64,000 nt of DNA from a candidate division KSB3 bacterium. GTDB lineage: Bacteria > Moduliflexota > Moduliflexia > Moduliflexales > Moduliflexaceae. Position 1 is the stretch's first letter; each line of letters begins with the position of its first letter. Positions 16,560 through 26,607 of this stretch are shown here, piece by piece. The translations under genes and the position numbers were made by a program. The stretch covers positions 1 to 64,000 of the forward strand of contig PDSJ01000012.1 in the NCBI GenBank assembly GCA_002748425.1, written 5' to 3'. The notes beneath the pieces were generated by a model. That model did no database searches. It had not been told where the DNA came from and was given only the letters and a program-made list of their open reading frames with translations.

Positions 16560-18308
16560 ATGGAGATATATACGAGACTTCTGGGGTATACGAAGCTTTA
16601 TCGTTCAAAGATTCTCATATCCGTGATCTGCTCGCTGATTGTCGGCGGTTCAACCGCTGTTTCAGCGATGATCGTCAAAGATGTCGTTGATACGATCTTT
16701 ATGAATAAAGATCGCGTGATGCTGGCCTATATGCCTTTCATTATCCTGGCACTGATTGCAATCAAAGGACTGGCATCTTTCGGACAGGTCTATTCCATCG
16801 AGACCGTTGGACAACGGGTGATTCTGCGCATCCGCAACGAACTCTATCAACAGCTCCATCGTTTATCCCTGAGCTTCTTTAGCGCCCATCAAACCGGGAC
16901 ACTGGTGTCGCGCATCACGAATGACGTCCAATTACTGCAAACCGCAGCAGCGAATCTCATCTCCGAAGCAATCCGTCAGGGCTTTACGGCGGCGGGTCTG
17001 CTGTGTGTCGTCTTTTATCGTCATTGGAAATTGGCGCTGATCGCCTTGCTCGTTCTTCCTGTGGCAATGGGGATCGTGACGTTTTTCGGACGAAAAATGC
17101 GCAGAACCAGCCATAGTCTGCAAGGGAAAATGGCCAAGATCAATGACTTATTGTATGAGAAAATTTCTGGCATTCGGATTGTCAAGGCATTTGATGCCGG
17201 GCAGATCGAGACAGAGCGTTTCTCCCAGGTCCTGAACGGCTATTTTCGTTCAGCGCTGCGGGTTGTCAGGATCAATGCGGTCAATTCTTCACTTTCGGAA
17301 GCGCTGGGGGGGATCGGCGTGGCCGGCGTCGTCTGGTATGGAGGTTATGAGGTCATTAACGGTATTACAACACCAGGCACATTTTTTTCTTTCATTACCG
17401 CCCTGTTAATGCTGTATGAGCCGTTAAAGCGTTTGAGTAAATTTAATATCAAGCTGCAGCAAGCTCTGGCAGCGGCAGAACGAGTTTTTCAGATTCTGGA
17501 TACGAAACCGGTCATTAAAGAAAAGGCATATGCTAGAGAATTGCCGATAGTGAAGGATTGCATTCGCTACGAGCAGGTCTCCTTCCAATATGAGGATACT
17601 CCCGTGCTGCAGGATGTCAGCTTCACGGCGCAGGTCGGGCATGTAACAGCATTTGTCGGCCTGAGTGGTGCTGGAAAAAGCACGTTGTTGAGTTTGCTGC
17701 CGCGCTTTTACGATCCCTCGGAAGGTCGTATTACGCTCGACGGAATTGATACACGGGATGTCACTTTCCGCTCTTTGCGTAGACAGCTCGGCATTGTCAC
17801 GCAGGAGGTCATTTTGTTTCATGACACTGTTGCCAGCAACATCGCTTACGGCGTGAAAGACTGTCCGATGGGGCGCATCATTCAAGCGGCCAAAATCGCC
17901 AACGCTCATGAGTATATCCAGAAACTTCCGCAAGGCTACGATACACCGATCGGTGAACGGGGTACACGCCTTTCCGGCGGGCAGCGTCAGAGACTCGCGA
18001 TTGCCAGAGCGATTCTTAAAAACCCGCCGATTATTATTCTTGATGAAGCGACTTCCTCGCTGGATTCGGAATCGGAAAAGTTAGTGCAGGATGCGATTGC
18101 CAATCTTATGAAAGAACGCACGACGCTGGTCATTGCCCATCGTTTATCCACCATTCGCAAAGCAGACAGGATTATTGTACTCGATCGGGGCAGGTTGATC
18201 GAGAGCGGCACCCATCACGAGCTGCTTACGAAAGGTGGTGTCTATGCCCGTTTATACGAGACCCAGATGCTGCCTGGCAACGAGGAGAGGGGAATGCCGG
18301 GGGATTGA
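16560..18308 (+). CDS. msbA: MsbA-type lipid/lipopolysaccharide ABC exporter
   Basis: A 582-residue half-transporter with a fused type IV exporter membrane domain (about 15-310, six helices) and nucleotide-binding domain (about 335-575). Walker A is GLSGAGKSTLLSLL, the signature LSGGQRQRLAIARAIL, Walker B IIILDEATSSLD, and the H-loop AHRLST. Length and coupling-helix context resemble MsbA, which flips lipid A-core across the inner membrane. The adjacent LPS-kinase-like gene supports a role in lipopolysaccharide assembly, but multidrug half-exporters look similar, so substrate is inferred. Confidence 0.88.
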   Translation: MEIYTRLLGYTKLYRSKILISVICSLIVGGSTAVSAMIVKDVVDTIFMNKDRVMLAYMPFIILALIAIKGLASFGQVYSIETVGQRVILRIRNELYQQLHRLSLSFFSAHQTGTLVSRITNDVQLLQTAAANLISEAIRQGFTAAGLLCVVFYRHWKLALIALLVLPVAMGIVTFFGRKMRRTSHSLQGKMAKINDLLYEKISGIRIVKAFDAGQIETERFSQVLNGYFRSALRVVRINAVNSSLSEALGGIGVAGVVWYGGYEVINGITTPGTFFSFITALLMLYEPLKRLSKFNIKLQQALAAAERVFQILDTKPVIKEKAYARELPIVKDCIRYEQVSFQYEDTPVLQDVSFTAQVGHVTAFVGLSGAGKSTLLSLLPRFYDPSEGRITLDGIDTRDVTFRSLRRQLGIVTQEVILFHDTVASNIAYGVKDCPMGRIIQAAKIANAHEYIQKLPQGYDTPIGERGTRLSGGQRQRLAIARAILKNPPIIILDEATSSLDSESEKLVQDAIANLMKERTTLVIAHRLSTIRKADRIIVLDRGRLIESGTHHELLTKGGVYARLYETQMLPGNEERGMPGD

Positions 18309-18359
18309 GAGGCTGAAGAAGGCATAAAACATTTTTTCACAGATCATACGAATGAGACT

Positions 18360-19148
18360 ATGGCAGTTCTCTCTTTTGACCGTACAGAGCTCGAACGCCA
18401 GCTTCCGCTTCTTGAGGAAGAACGGAAAAACTGGCAACTGCACGTCTTACCGGCCTGGCAGACGACTTTTTCAGGATTCGATCATGTGTGCCGCAGTCTT
18501 TTACATCCCCGAAAAGTCCTTCAACAGACACAATACAGCCTTGTTCTGCTGCTTGAACAGGACGGCCGGCAGTTTATCGCCAAGCGATCTTTGACGCAGG
18601 AACGGCGGTTCTGGACGCAGCTCACCAGTCTCTACCGCAAGGGCAGTGCGACACGAATGATGCGGACCTTGCAGCAAATGTACGAAGACGGTCTTCCGGT
18701 TCCTGAGCCGGTCCTGGTTCTGGAGAAAAAGCGTTGGGGAATGACGCTGGTATCCTGGGGGGTGTACCGGTATCTTGAGGGGGAGACCTGTCGTTTCGAA
18801 CACTCCGCCCAAATCGCCGAGACACTTCAATCTCTACACGCGAAAGGGTGGATCCATCGCGATCCGCATGTCTGGAATTTTTTGTTTCATCAGGGGCAGA
18901 TCCGGATTCTGGATTGTGAGCGAGCACGTCCCTGGACGTCAACATACGCCCAAATGTACGATGTGGTGCTTCTGGACAAATGCAGTCCCGGCAGCGCGGC
19001 TTTCTATGGCGTCTCAACCGACAATCGGGTGTATCGCCTTGCAAAATTTCAAAACACACAGCTTCAGCGCTGGCGGCGCGCTAAACGTGTAATTCGTTTC
19101 TGGCGAAAAAATCCCGCTGATGGAAAGGGAGATGATCGCAGCGAGTAG
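18360..19148 (+). CDS. WaaP/InaA-type (lipopolysaccharide core) kinase
   Basis: A 262-residue protein-kinase-like enzyme. The catalytic loop reads GWIHRDPHVWNFLF (His-Arg-Asp...Asn) and is followed by IRILDCERARPW, with Asp-Cys-Glu replacing DFG, a pattern of the Kdo/WaaP and InaA families that phosphorylate sugars of the lipopolysaccharide core. It lies 51 bases downstream of the MsbA-type gene on the same strand. Acceptor sugar unknown. The gene converges with the chemoreceptor-like gene, leaving 8 bases between them. Confidence 0.8.
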   Translation: MAVLSFDRTELERQLPLLEEERKNWQLHVLPAWQTTFSGFDHVCRSLLHPRKVLQQTQYSLVLLLEQDGRQFIAKRSLTQERRFWTQLTSLYRKGSATRMMRTLQQMYEDGLPVPEPVLVLEKKRWGMTLVSWGVYRYLEGETCRFEHSAQIAETLQSLHAKGWIHRDPHVWNFLFHQGQIRILDCERARPWTSTYAQMYDVVLLDKCSPGSAAFYGVSTDNRVYRLAKFQNTQLQRWRRAKRVIRFWRKNPADGKGDDRSE

Positions 19149-19156
19149 CAGAAGAC

Positions 19157-21883
19157 TCAGGCTGAAAGCGTTTCCTTGCTTATGATTTTGGTGGCAAGAT
19201 AGATCGTTCGTTCTTCAATGTCATCGAGCTGGATCTGTTTGTTGATTAGCTTATACAATAAGTTGAACGCCTGACGCCCGATTTTGTCTGGTTGCTGTGT
19301 AATCGCTCCCAGCATCTCCCCGTCAAGGATGGCTTGTTCTATGACAGGAGTCCGATCGTAGCCTACAGCAAGGAAGCTATGATCCGAGAGTTGTCCCTCA
19401 TGTAAGAGATCCAGGTAGGCGCAAGTCAACTCCTCGTTGGTAAGAAAGATTCCCTGGAGTCCCGAGGTTTCTTCCAGCGCTGTTTTCAGCGAATTTCTCA
19501 AGCTTTCGGAGCTGCTCATGTCACAGTAGATCTCGATCAGATCGAAAGGGTATTGCTCGGCTTTCTGCTGAAAGCCCAAAGTCCGTGTTGTCATCGATTC
19601 GATCGATCGTTCCGTAAAAATAGCAATTAGCGTATTCGGCTGGAGATGCCGCATAAACAGTTTTGCTGCATTTTGGCCGCCTTCCAGGTTGTTGGATTGA
19701 GCTGAGAGCGTCGTGGCAATGGTCCCGTCTGCCGCGACAAAGGCGATACCTTGCGCACTGCCTTTTTGTACGAGCTTTTTGGCGGCGTTAATATCAGTTG
19801 GACAGAGGATAACACCCTGAATGAACGGTTGCTTCAACAGAATATTGACATTTTCGACTTGTCTGGTGGCCTCATTATTTGAATCAAGCTCAATTACATC
19901 AAGGCCGTGCCGGATAGCTTCGCTTTTTACGCTCTGGAGCATGATATTGAAAAAATCGTCAGCGTTTCGTTTGACAACGCCGATGCACGGCATGTCCACC
20001 TGAAACGCGGATCTATGGGGGCCGGAAAGTGGAAATTCTCCAACGGTAAACGCCAAATGGCCGCCCAGTGTGACAAGTTCTTTTGACAGCTGTATGGCTT
20101 TTTCTATGCCAAACGTGGTACGTTGGGTGAGTTTCTGGACGTATCCCGTCGCTTCGAGAAGCTGCTGCCCTGTGATGATGTGTTGTTCCGCAGTGTGGCC
20201 GATCTCTTTCTTGAAGCGTTCGAATCGTGCGTTGCGTTCGCTGAGCTGGATTTCTACTTCTGCCTGAACTGCCGAAATGTCTCGAATACGCCCGACAAGT
20301 CGAAGTAAGTGAGAGAGGATGTGGCTGAATTCGTCTTGTCTCATGCTGTTGAAATCATCTTGTTCCGTCACGACTTGCCTCAAATCGTCATATTCTTGAG
20401 TGTGCTGCACGACAGAATCTGCAAGTTTGAGAGCGATATTCGTGCCGTCATGAAAATTTGACGCGATCGTTTCCAGCGCTTTTCGAGCCTGAAGCGAGCA
20501 GTTCAGTCCTTCGGAGATCGCTTCCGACGAGCTGTTCATTGCTTGGGCAGCCCCCTGAAAGTCGGCCCGAATGTGTTGCAAAAGGCTCTCAAGCTCATCA
20601 ACGGATGCTTTGGTCCGCTCGGCAACGTTTCCAATTTCATCAGCGATGCCGGCAAAATCTCGGCCATGTTCGCCGGCATGGGCTGCGATGATTGCGGCAT
20701 TGATGGCAAGCAAGTTTGTATGATCGGCAACATCAGCGATCGTTTTGAGGATTTCAGAGATCTCCTCCGAACGTTCTCCCACACTTCCGACAATCTCGAA
20801 AAAGTCGTTGAGCGACTCTTTGGTCGCGCGAAGACCTGTCACTGTCTGCTCCATCATTGTCTGTCCGGCACAGACGAGTTTCGTGGCCTTTTGCGTAAGC
20901 TGTGACGAGCGTTCCGCATCTGTTCGAATGCGCGTGTTTGTGTTGTGTATCCGTTCGAGGGAAGAGTGTATATTCCCCGGCATCTCAAGTGCCGCCGGGT
21001 GCTTTGTAAGAAGGTCATCAAGTTCCCCCAGCTCGGACGTAATGCGCTTCACAGCGTTTGTAATCTCTTGGACGGTATGCGCATGTTCATGTTCTTCTCG
21101 AGGCGCTGATTGATCGTGTGCGGAGGCTGTCAGCGTCTGCATTGTGTTGGTCATTTTGAGAGTTGCCTCAAGAATCTCGTTGACCCGTCTGCTCACGCTG
21201 ACAGTATCTTGCGAACTTTGGTTGCTGATCGACCCAATTTGAGAGGCTGCCCGTAAGAGCTTTTCGATATAAAATTGTGCTTCTGATGAAAGATTCCTGA
21301 GTTCGGTGATAAGATCGTGGGGGGAGAGGAGTGTCCCGAGTGTTTTTTCATCCATCTCTTCGAGCAGGGCGAGGTTGCGTTCGCCGATTGCTTGAAGCAC
21401 TTGCTGGATGTCGCAAAAGCGGGAGATAAATGCGTTGAGAGCGTGACTACAATCAGCATCGTTGGAATGGAGTTCCATAGCGCTGCATGGAGAACCTTCG
21501 AGCAGATTTTTGAGGTACACATTGATGTCCTCATGAAATGTCGCGTGATTGATGAGATGCTGGTATAACGGGCGTAATTCTTCGTAGAGCTGCTGCTCCC
21601 GAAAGTCGGAAGGCAACGTCCCTTTTCCCATGAATTCTCCAAGTCGGGACAGGAAGGTCAGTTGTTCATGAATGCGGCGCGACAGGGAAGACGCGAACGC
21701 GATACAGCCGACAAGCGCTAAAAGAAGCAGGATCGACAGGATTGGGATATTCAGTATTTCCAACAAAGTCTTTGACGGGGCGCCAAGCCAGAAGCTGATT
21801 CCAAAAATTGCCGTCGCGAATAGAAGCGGCACAATCGAAAGTGCTGAGAGGATGAGCATCAGGCGACGCGATGATTTCATCAT
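19157..21883 (-). CDS. Chimeric methyl-accepting-type receptor with C-terminal sugar-binding-protein domain
   Basis: A 908-residue protein with an unusual order. Two membrane helices (about 8-32 and 45-66) enclose only a dozen periplasmic residues, so there is no periplasmic sensor. A long coiled coil follows, then the chemoreceptor signalling hairpin near 375-430 ([19 protein letters not shown] from Thr389; [27 protein letters not shown]). From about 631 ([15 protein letters not shown]) to 905 the protein is a LacI/RbsB-type periplasmic-binding-protein fold ([53 protein letters not shown]). With two helices and no further signal, that fold should be cytoplasmic. It could sense an intracellular sugar and signal to CheW/CheA or to the co-encoded FHA activator. 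Function is inference; architecture is read directly. Confidence 0.88.
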   Translation of the reverse strand: MMKSSRRLMLILSALSIVPLLFATAIFGISFWLGAPSKTLLEILNIPILSILLLLALVGCIAFASSLSRRIHEQLTFLSRLGEFMGKGTLPSDFREQQLYEELRPLYQHLINHATFHEDINVYLKNLLEGSPCSAMELHSNDADCSHALNAFISRFCDIQQVLQAIGERNLALLEEMDEKTLGTLLSPHDLITELRNLSSEAQFYIEKLLRAASQIGSISNQSSQDTVSVSRRVNEILEATLKMTNTMQTLTASAHDQSAPREEHEHAHTVQEITNAVKRITSELGELDDLLTKHPAALEMPGNIHSSLERIHNTNTRIRTDAERSSQLTQKATKLVCAGQTMMEQTVTGLRATKESLNDFFEIVGSVGERSEEISEILKTIADVADHTNLLAINAAIIAAHAGEHGRDFAGIADEIGNVAERTKASVDELESLLQHIRADFQGAAQAMNSSSEAISEGLNCSLQARKALETIASNFHDGTNIALKLADSVVQHTQEYDDLRQVVTEQDDFNSMRQDEFSHILSHLLRLVGRIRDISAVQAEVEIQLSERNARFERFKKEIGHTAEQHIITGQQLLEATGYVQKLTQRTTFGIEKAIQLSKELVTLGGHLAFTVGEFPLSGPHRSAFQVDMPCIGVVKRNADDFFNIMLQSVKSEAIRHGLDVIELDSNNEATRQVENVNILLKQPFIQGVILCPTDINAAKKLVQKGSAQGIAFVAADGTIATTLSAQSNNLEGGQNAAKLFMRHLQPNTLIAIFTERSIESMTTRTLGFQQKAEQYPFDLIEIYCDMSSSESLRNSLKTALEETSGLQGIFLTNEELTCAYLDLLHEGQLSDHSFLAVGYDRTPVIEQAILDGEMLGAITQQPDKIGRQAFNLLYKLINKQIQLDDIEERTIYLATKIISKETLSA

Positions 21884-21895
21884 ACGGACATCCCT

Positions 21896-23233
21896 CTATT
21901 CTTTCGGCAAATAGCCATGCTTCTTGATTTCGCGGAGTTTCAGACCATAGCGGTTCGCCTTATTTTGAACGGCCTTGGTGGTCACTCCCAGAAGTTCAGC
22001 GGCTTTTCGTGTGTTCCAGTTCACTTCTTCGAGGATTTTGATGAACTGAGGGCGTGTGGGATTTTTTAACACTGAATTGTCAAAAGGCTGACGAATGTGA
22101 TCGAGATCGATATCATCAGCTTCAATCGGCCCGCTGCTGCTTTTGTATAAGAGTGTTCGTTTGATGACACTGTCCAGTTGCCGGACATTGCCCGGCCAGG
22201 GAAAATTTTTCAGGCGTTCAAGGGCTTGTGGGCTCAAGGTCGGGATGCTGCCTGATTGTTCCATCCCGTAAAGTTTGAGAAAGTGCTGGGCCAGGAGGGT
22301 AATGTCTTCTCCCCGTTCGCGTAAGGGGGGAAGCGTAATGGTGTAGATGCCCAGGCGCTGATAGAGGTCTTCTCTGAATTTTCCTTCCTCGATCAAGTAC
22401 TCCAGATTCTGGTTTGTGGCGCTGATCGTTCTGACATCCACGCGAATTTCTTCACGACCGCCGATCCGATAAAAGACGCCGTCCTGCAGGACTCGGAGCA
22501 GTGCCACCTGGGTTTCAGGAAGAGTATCGCCGATTTCGTCCAGAAAGAGTGTTCCTCCGTCTGCTTCTTCAAATTTGCCGCTTTTTCGAGCAACTGCGCC
22601 GGAGAACGAACCTTTCTCGTGTCCGAAGAGTTCGCTGAGGAGAAGGGTTTTGGGGATCGCTCCGCTGTTAATGGCAACATAGGGTTTGTCGATGCGATTG
22701 CCTGAAGTAAAAATCTCCCAGGCGACAAGCTCTTTTCCGGTGCCGGATTCCCCTCGAATCAGGACCGGCTCACGTTGTTTCGCCACTTTCTGAATCTGCT
22801 CATACACTTTGAGCATGGCATCGCTTTTCCCAAGCATGGCTCCATAGTGATAGCTGTCCTCTACCACGTCGTCCATCGGCTCTACGCGAGTGCCCTGATG
22901 GAGATCGACATCAGGGAGAATTTTACAACTCAGGATATAAGGAGAAATAAAAATGTTTGCATCTTCATCGAGTACCCGGCGAATTTTTCGCGGCAATCGT
23001 TTATTATGCAGATAGGTTCCGTTTGTGCTGCCATTGTCATAGAGAAAATATTTTCCAGCTTCTTTCACGATTACAGCGTGATGGCGGGAGACCCGTGAAT
23101 CCCTCAGCACAATATCATTATCTTCCAGTTTTCCTATTTTGATCGTTCGTTTTTCCCGCGAGGAATCCCAGACCAGTGTTTTTCCCAGGAACACGATTAA
23201 CTTCGGCACCCTGTTTTGCAAAAGACAGCGCAC
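21896..23233 (-). CDS. FHA-domain sigma-54-dependent transcriptional activator
   Basis: A 445-residue enhancer-binding protein. An N-terminal FHA domain (about 14-105; GKLEDND, SRVSRHH, NGSTNGTYL) binds phosphothreonine peptides and replaces the usual receiver. The AAA+ domain (about 135-360) has GESGTGKE (Walker A) and GGTLFLDEIG (Walker B). The sigma-54 loop is GSFSGA instead of GAFTGA. A Fis-type helix-turn-helix ends the protein (NTRKAAELLGVTTKAVQNKANRYGL). The start is uncertain: GTG 23233 and GTG 23209 both fit and neither has a strong ribosome binding site. It sits 12 bases upstream of the chimeric receptor gene, suggesting both belong to one signalling pathway. Confidence 0.92.
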   Translation of the reverse strand: MRCLLQNRVPKLIVFLGKTLVWDSSREKRTIKIGKLEDNDIVLRDSRVSRHHAVIVKEAGKYFLYDNGSTNGTYLHNKRLPRKIRRVLDEDANIFISPYILSCKILPDVDLHQGTRVEPMDDVVEDSYHYGAMLGKSDAMLKVYEQIQKVAKQREPVLIRGESGTGKELVAWEIFTSGNRIDKPYVAINSGAIPKTLLLSELFGHEKGSFSGAVARKSGKFEEADGGTLFLDEIGDTLPETQVALLRVLQDGVFYRIGGREEIRVDVRTISATNQNLEYLIEEGKFREDLYQRLGIYTITLPPLRERGEDITLLAQHFLKLYGMEQSGSIPTLSPQALERLKNFPWPGNVRQLDSVIKRTLLYKSSSGPIEADDIDLDHIRQPFDNSVLKNPTRPQFIKILEEVNWNTRKAAELLGVTTKAVQNKANRYGLKLREIKKHGYLPKE

Positions 23234-23295
23234 AACACACCGAAAACCGGATTTTTTGTCCAGCTCTCCACATGCTGTTCGGAGTCTTTTCCTTC

Positions 23296-24144
23296 TTAGG
23301 ACAGAATAATGTTATCGCCTTTTTGTACATTCAGACTTCGGGCAATCGGCTGGCAGACTGCTTTAAGCAGGAACGTGATGTTGTCGCGGACGCCGAACAA
23401 CGTCTGGTAATAGCCGATGCCTTTGGCGATGATCACGTCGGAATTATCCCACACGTCAATAAAGCCGTCGGACATACTTTCCATTGTCAGACCAATGCTG
23501 TCGACGGTATGGGGAATAATTGCGCCATAATGCCCTGCCCCCAGTTCTTCGAGGTCATCTACGGTGGCGTCGTTCAGAATGGGGTGTTCTTTTGGAGAGA
23601 TCACAATCGTTTTTCCCATCTCTGCAAGTGCCTCGATTAGCAGCATATCAAGGACGATTTCACCGCAGTTATCAGTGAGATACAGGATACTGTCAGCCTT
23701 CTGTAAGCCGTGTTCGAATTTGTCAAATTCATCGATCGCAAAGCCACGTTGCATTTCTTCTGACAGCGGCCTGCAGAAATAGCCGAAAGATTCGGCATGA
23801 GTATTCAGGGGAACGGCCGCCTCGACGCTATTCCCTAATATGGCAGCGAGCACACGGTCTTTGAAACTGTTCAGGTGTGGTTTAACTTCTTCGGCAAACG
23901 AACGAAAGACGGCATTGGTCTCGTCCTTCAGTCCTTTATAGGGATCGCGGCCGGACGCACTTTTGACCATTTGATGGATTTCGGTGGCCAGTATCTCAGG
24001 AACCGCATCGTGAAAAGAGTTTTGAAGTTTATTAATGACCCAGTCGATCGTTTCGTAGCGTTCTTCCCAACCGTCAAAGGCGTTTTCACAGGCTTCACGG
24101 GCCTGGCGTAATAAACATTCTGCACATAAATAGGTTGTTCTCAT
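23296..24144 (-). CDS. DUF89/ARMT1-like metal-dependent phosphatase
   Basis: A 282-residue protein of the DUF89 (damage-control phosphatase, ARMT1-like) family. The N-terminal CAECLLRQAREA with two cysteines is typical of the microbial subfamily. The catalytic region shows LYLTDNCGEIVLDMLLIE (metal-binding Asp and Asn, about 154-171) and NDATVDDLEELG. Such enzymes dephosphorylate damaged or toxic phosphometabolites, often sugar phosphates. It lies between the LolC/E-like gene (31-base gap) and the FHA activator gene. Confidence 0.88.
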   Translation of the reverse strand: MRTTYLCAECLLRQAREACENAFDGWEERYETIDWVINKLQNSFHDAVPEILATEIHQMVKSASGRDPYKGLKDETNAVFRSFAEEVKPHLNSFKDRVLAAILGNSVEAAVPLNTHAESFGYFCRPLSEEMQRGFAIDEFDKFEHGLQKADSILYLTDNCGEIVLDMLLIEALAEMGKTIVISPKEHPILNDATVDDLEELGAGHYGAIIPHTVDSIGLTMESMSDGFIDVWDNSDVIIAKGIGYYQTLFGVRDNITFLLKAVCQPIARSLNVQKGDNIILS

Positions 24145-24175
24145 AAGTTCGTGTCTTCCTGTTTCTCGTGGCTGT

Positions 24176-25441
24176 TTATTCGTATCGTAGCGCTGCCGCC
24201 GGATCGAGCCTGGCGGCCTGTTTGGCTGGATAAAGAGTTGATAAAAAACACACCAGTACAGAGCTGAGGGCTACGAGGGAAAAATCCAGAGGCATGATCC
24301 GGAAAGGAAGATAATTCAGATAATAGACACCGCCTTCCAGACGGATCAACTTATAGGCATCAGCGATGCGACAGATCAGCACACCAAGCAGGCAGCCGAT
24401 ACCAGTCCCCGTCAGGCCGATGAACAAGCCCTGCATGACAAAAATTTTCAGAATGCTCGCTGAACTGGCTCCCAGTGATTTTAACACGGCAATATCATGG
24501 TTCTTTTCCATCACCATCATGATGAGCGTGCTGGCGATGTTCAGGCACGCCACCAGCACGATGAGGGCGAGCAGCAGAAACATTGCTTTTTTATAAAGGC
24601 CGAAAATTGCGAAAAGATTTTTGTTCAGTTCCGACCAATCTCTGACACTGTATGAAAAGCCAAAACGTTCTTTTAAGCTGTCAGCGACCTTGCTGGCGCG
24701 AAAGATATTGTCAACCTTCACCTCGATACCGGTGACAATGTCACCGCTTTCAAAGTAGTCCTGAGCAGCCGGTAAGGATATATACATGAGGCTGGAGTCA
24801 TATTCGTGCATTCCGTATTCAAAGATACCACTGACCCGGAACATTTCGAGCTTGGGAACCGGCCATTGTGAGCTATTGTCCCGCATCGGCGAGATCAAAG
24901 CCACTGAATCTCCAACAGCAACGTGCAGGGTTTTTGCCATTTCACGACCCAAAAGAATCCCGCGCCCTGCGCTCCCAGTGCGTCCATCTGCCTGATCGAG
25001 AAAATCCAGGGAACCTCCCGGAAGAATATGACTGCCCAGTTCCGAAGTTGTTTGCTCAGCTTCGGCATCCACACCCTTAACGCTGGCTTCCAGCGAATCG
25101 TGATCCGATTGAATCATCACCTGACGCAGGATAAAAGGGGCGGTTCCTGTGACGTGCTTCGCTTCTGCTGCCTGTTCAAGTATTTTCTGGTAGTCTGTGA
25201 TCCAGCTGCCGCGTTTGAAAATGAGAATATGGGAATGCGTTCCCAGAATTTTATCCCGCAGCTCGCTCGTGAGACCCGTCATGACGGCCAGCACAATAAT
25301 GAGGGCCATGACCCCCAAGGCAACTCCTGCGATCGAGATCACGCTGATCAGAGAAATAAACACGTCTTTCCGTTTCGATCGCAGATAGCGCCAGCTGACC
25401 AGCAGTTCGTATCTGGACCATTTCTGTAAGTATCGATGCAC
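24176..25441 (-). CDS. LolC/LolE-family lipoprotein-releasing permease
   Basis: A 421-residue inner-membrane protein. One N-terminal helix (VFISLISVISIAGVALGVMALIIVLAVMTG) precedes a periplasmic MacB-like domain (about 55-270) and three C-terminal helices carrying the FtsX/MacB-type fold. WRYLRSKRKDVFIS at the N-terminus is the LolC/E signature. LolCDE extracts lipoproteins for the outer membrane, but no LolD ATPase gene is next to it here. It starts at GTG 25441, 4 bases after the OmpA-lipoprotein stop, an association that fits lipoprotein sorting. Confidence 0.9.
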   Translation of the reverse strand: MHRYLQKWSRYELLVSWRYLRSKRKDVFISLISVISIAGVALGVMALIIVLAVMTGLTSELRDKILGTHSHILIFKRGSWITDYQKILEQAAEAKHVTGTAPFILRQVMIQSDHDSLEASVKGVDAEAEQTTSELGSHILPGGSLDFLDQADGRTGSAGRGILLGREMAKTLHVAVGDSVALISPMRDNSSQWPVPKLEMFRVSGIFEYGMHEYDSSLMYISLPAAQDYFESGDIVTGIEVKVDNIFRASKVADSLKERFGFSYSVRDWSELNKNLFAIFGLYKKAMFLLLALIVLVACLNIASTLIMMVMEKNHDIAVLKSLGASSASILKIFVMQGLFIGLTGTGIGCLLGVLICRIADAYKLIRLEGGVYYLNYLPFRIMPLDFSLVALSSVLVCFLSTLYPAKQAARLDPAAALRYE

Positions 25442-25445
25442 GATG

Positions 25446-26219
25446 TTACTCCCTGTTCAAGCGGATACGAAAAATTTCAGCCCGCCGGTTTTGTGCCCGC
25501 CCCGCATTTGTGTCGTTTGGAGCGACAGGAGATTCTTCACCAAACGACCTCGTAATAAAACGTTCTGGTCGTACCCTCCATCGTGAGATGAGGTAGTTTT
25601 TCACGGCCTCGGCCCGTTGCTTCCCTAATGTCTGGTTACTTGCCCGGGTCCCGATGCTGTCCGTATGCCCTTCGATCGAGATCGAGTAAGAGGGATAGTT
25701 GTTGAGTGTTGATCCGAGTATGTCTAAGATCGCTATCGATGTTTTATCCAGGTCGGCCTTGCCAAATGCAAAATTGACTTTCAGCTCGAGTGGGCAGTCA
25801 CAGAGTACCTGCACACCACGCGTCTGAGCCACGGAGCATTCCCCGTCACTTGCAACCCCTCGAATGCTATAGAGCTGCTGAGGATCCTTGAAGTATGTGC
25901 AGGCCGGAGTTTTCCAGACGGCATGTGTGCCAGAATCGAAGTTCTCTCCCTCGATCTCCCAATGATAATAGATTTCTTCAGCATCAGGAGCAAGGGCAGC
26001 AAGTGTCAGGAAGACTTCGCCGCCACAATTGACAGTTGTGGGGGAGGCGTGAAAACGGATGATTGCAGGACAGGATTGTCCTTGTCCTTGTGCCCTGTGC
26101 GCTGCGATATCTTTCCCAAGAAGCGTGTCCAGCGTTTGGGGCGTAGTGCATCCGCTGCTTAGCGCCAGCAGGAACACGCCGAGAAAATACAGGGCAGATT
26201 TTTGTCGGTGTTGTCTCAT
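25446..26219 (-). CDS. OmpA-family lipoprotein
   Basis: A 257-residue outer-membrane lipoprotein. The signal peptide ends in the lipobox LSSGC (Cys at about 24). The middle part (about 40-140) is a beta-rich region with several cysteines. The C-terminal OmpA domain (about 150-255) binds peptidoglycan: ISIEGHTDSIGTRASNQTLG, QRAEAVKNYL and NRRAEI. ATG 26219 is preferred over the GTG three codons upstream because AAGGAG sits at proper distance from it. It is the first gene of the five-gene operon ending with the chimeric receptor. Confidence 0.92.
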   Translation of the reverse strand: MRQHRQKSALYFLGVFLLALSSGCTTPQTLDTLLGKDIAAHRAQGQGQSCPAIIRFHASPTTVNCGGEVFLTLAALAPDAEEIYYHWEIEGENFDSGTHAVWKTPACTYFKDPQQLYSIRGVASDGECSVAQTRGVQVLCDCPLELKVNFAFGKADLDKTSIAILDILGSTLNNYPSYSISIEGHTDSIGTRASNQTLGKQRAEAVKNYLISRWRVRPERFITRSFGEESPVAPNDTNAGRAQNRRAEIFRIRLNRE

Positions 26220-26607
26220 AACGATCACTCCTTCACGACGTATCTACGGTTATCGGATGGGGCATCCGGACTCCCGGCATTTTCCCGTGTGTATCTGCTT
26301 TCTGGCAGGAAACCGGCTGACAAGTCTCATCAGATCCGCTACGTATTGTGATAGTTAGCATAGTTCTCGAAATTTTGTCAAAAGAAAATTATAGAATTTA
26401 ACATGAACTAAGACTTTTGAAGAGAAAAGTCAATTTTTGAAATCTGCTTTCTGCTTGACAAGGGGAATCACTCAACGCAAGAAGGGCTTGGGAGAAGATA
26501 TGACATCATAAAACCGTGGAGTGTTGGGGCTGCTCTGCAGATTGTGAACGCTTAGGGCCTATGTCAGTGCCTGGCCCCCATCTTTCCTGCAAGGGTGTTT
26601 AAAAAGA
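26220..26607. other. Divergent intergenic region between the OmpA-lipoprotein and ribF genes
   Basis: 388 bases. Minus strand: TTGACA (26381-26376) with weak CTAACT/TAACTA at 17-18 bases, a leader of about 120 bases containing a perfect CGGATG-GGG-CATCCG hairpin (26254-26268). Plus strand: TTGACA at 26455-26460 without a clear -10. No gene or known riboswitch is recognised. Confidence 0.4.

Noticed and set aside
26229..26345. Riboswitch or hammerhead ribozyme in the OmpA-operon leader (CTGATGA and a CGGATG hairpin)
   Set aside because: The CUGAUGA core lacks the required GAAA partner, and no known riboswitch consensus fits.
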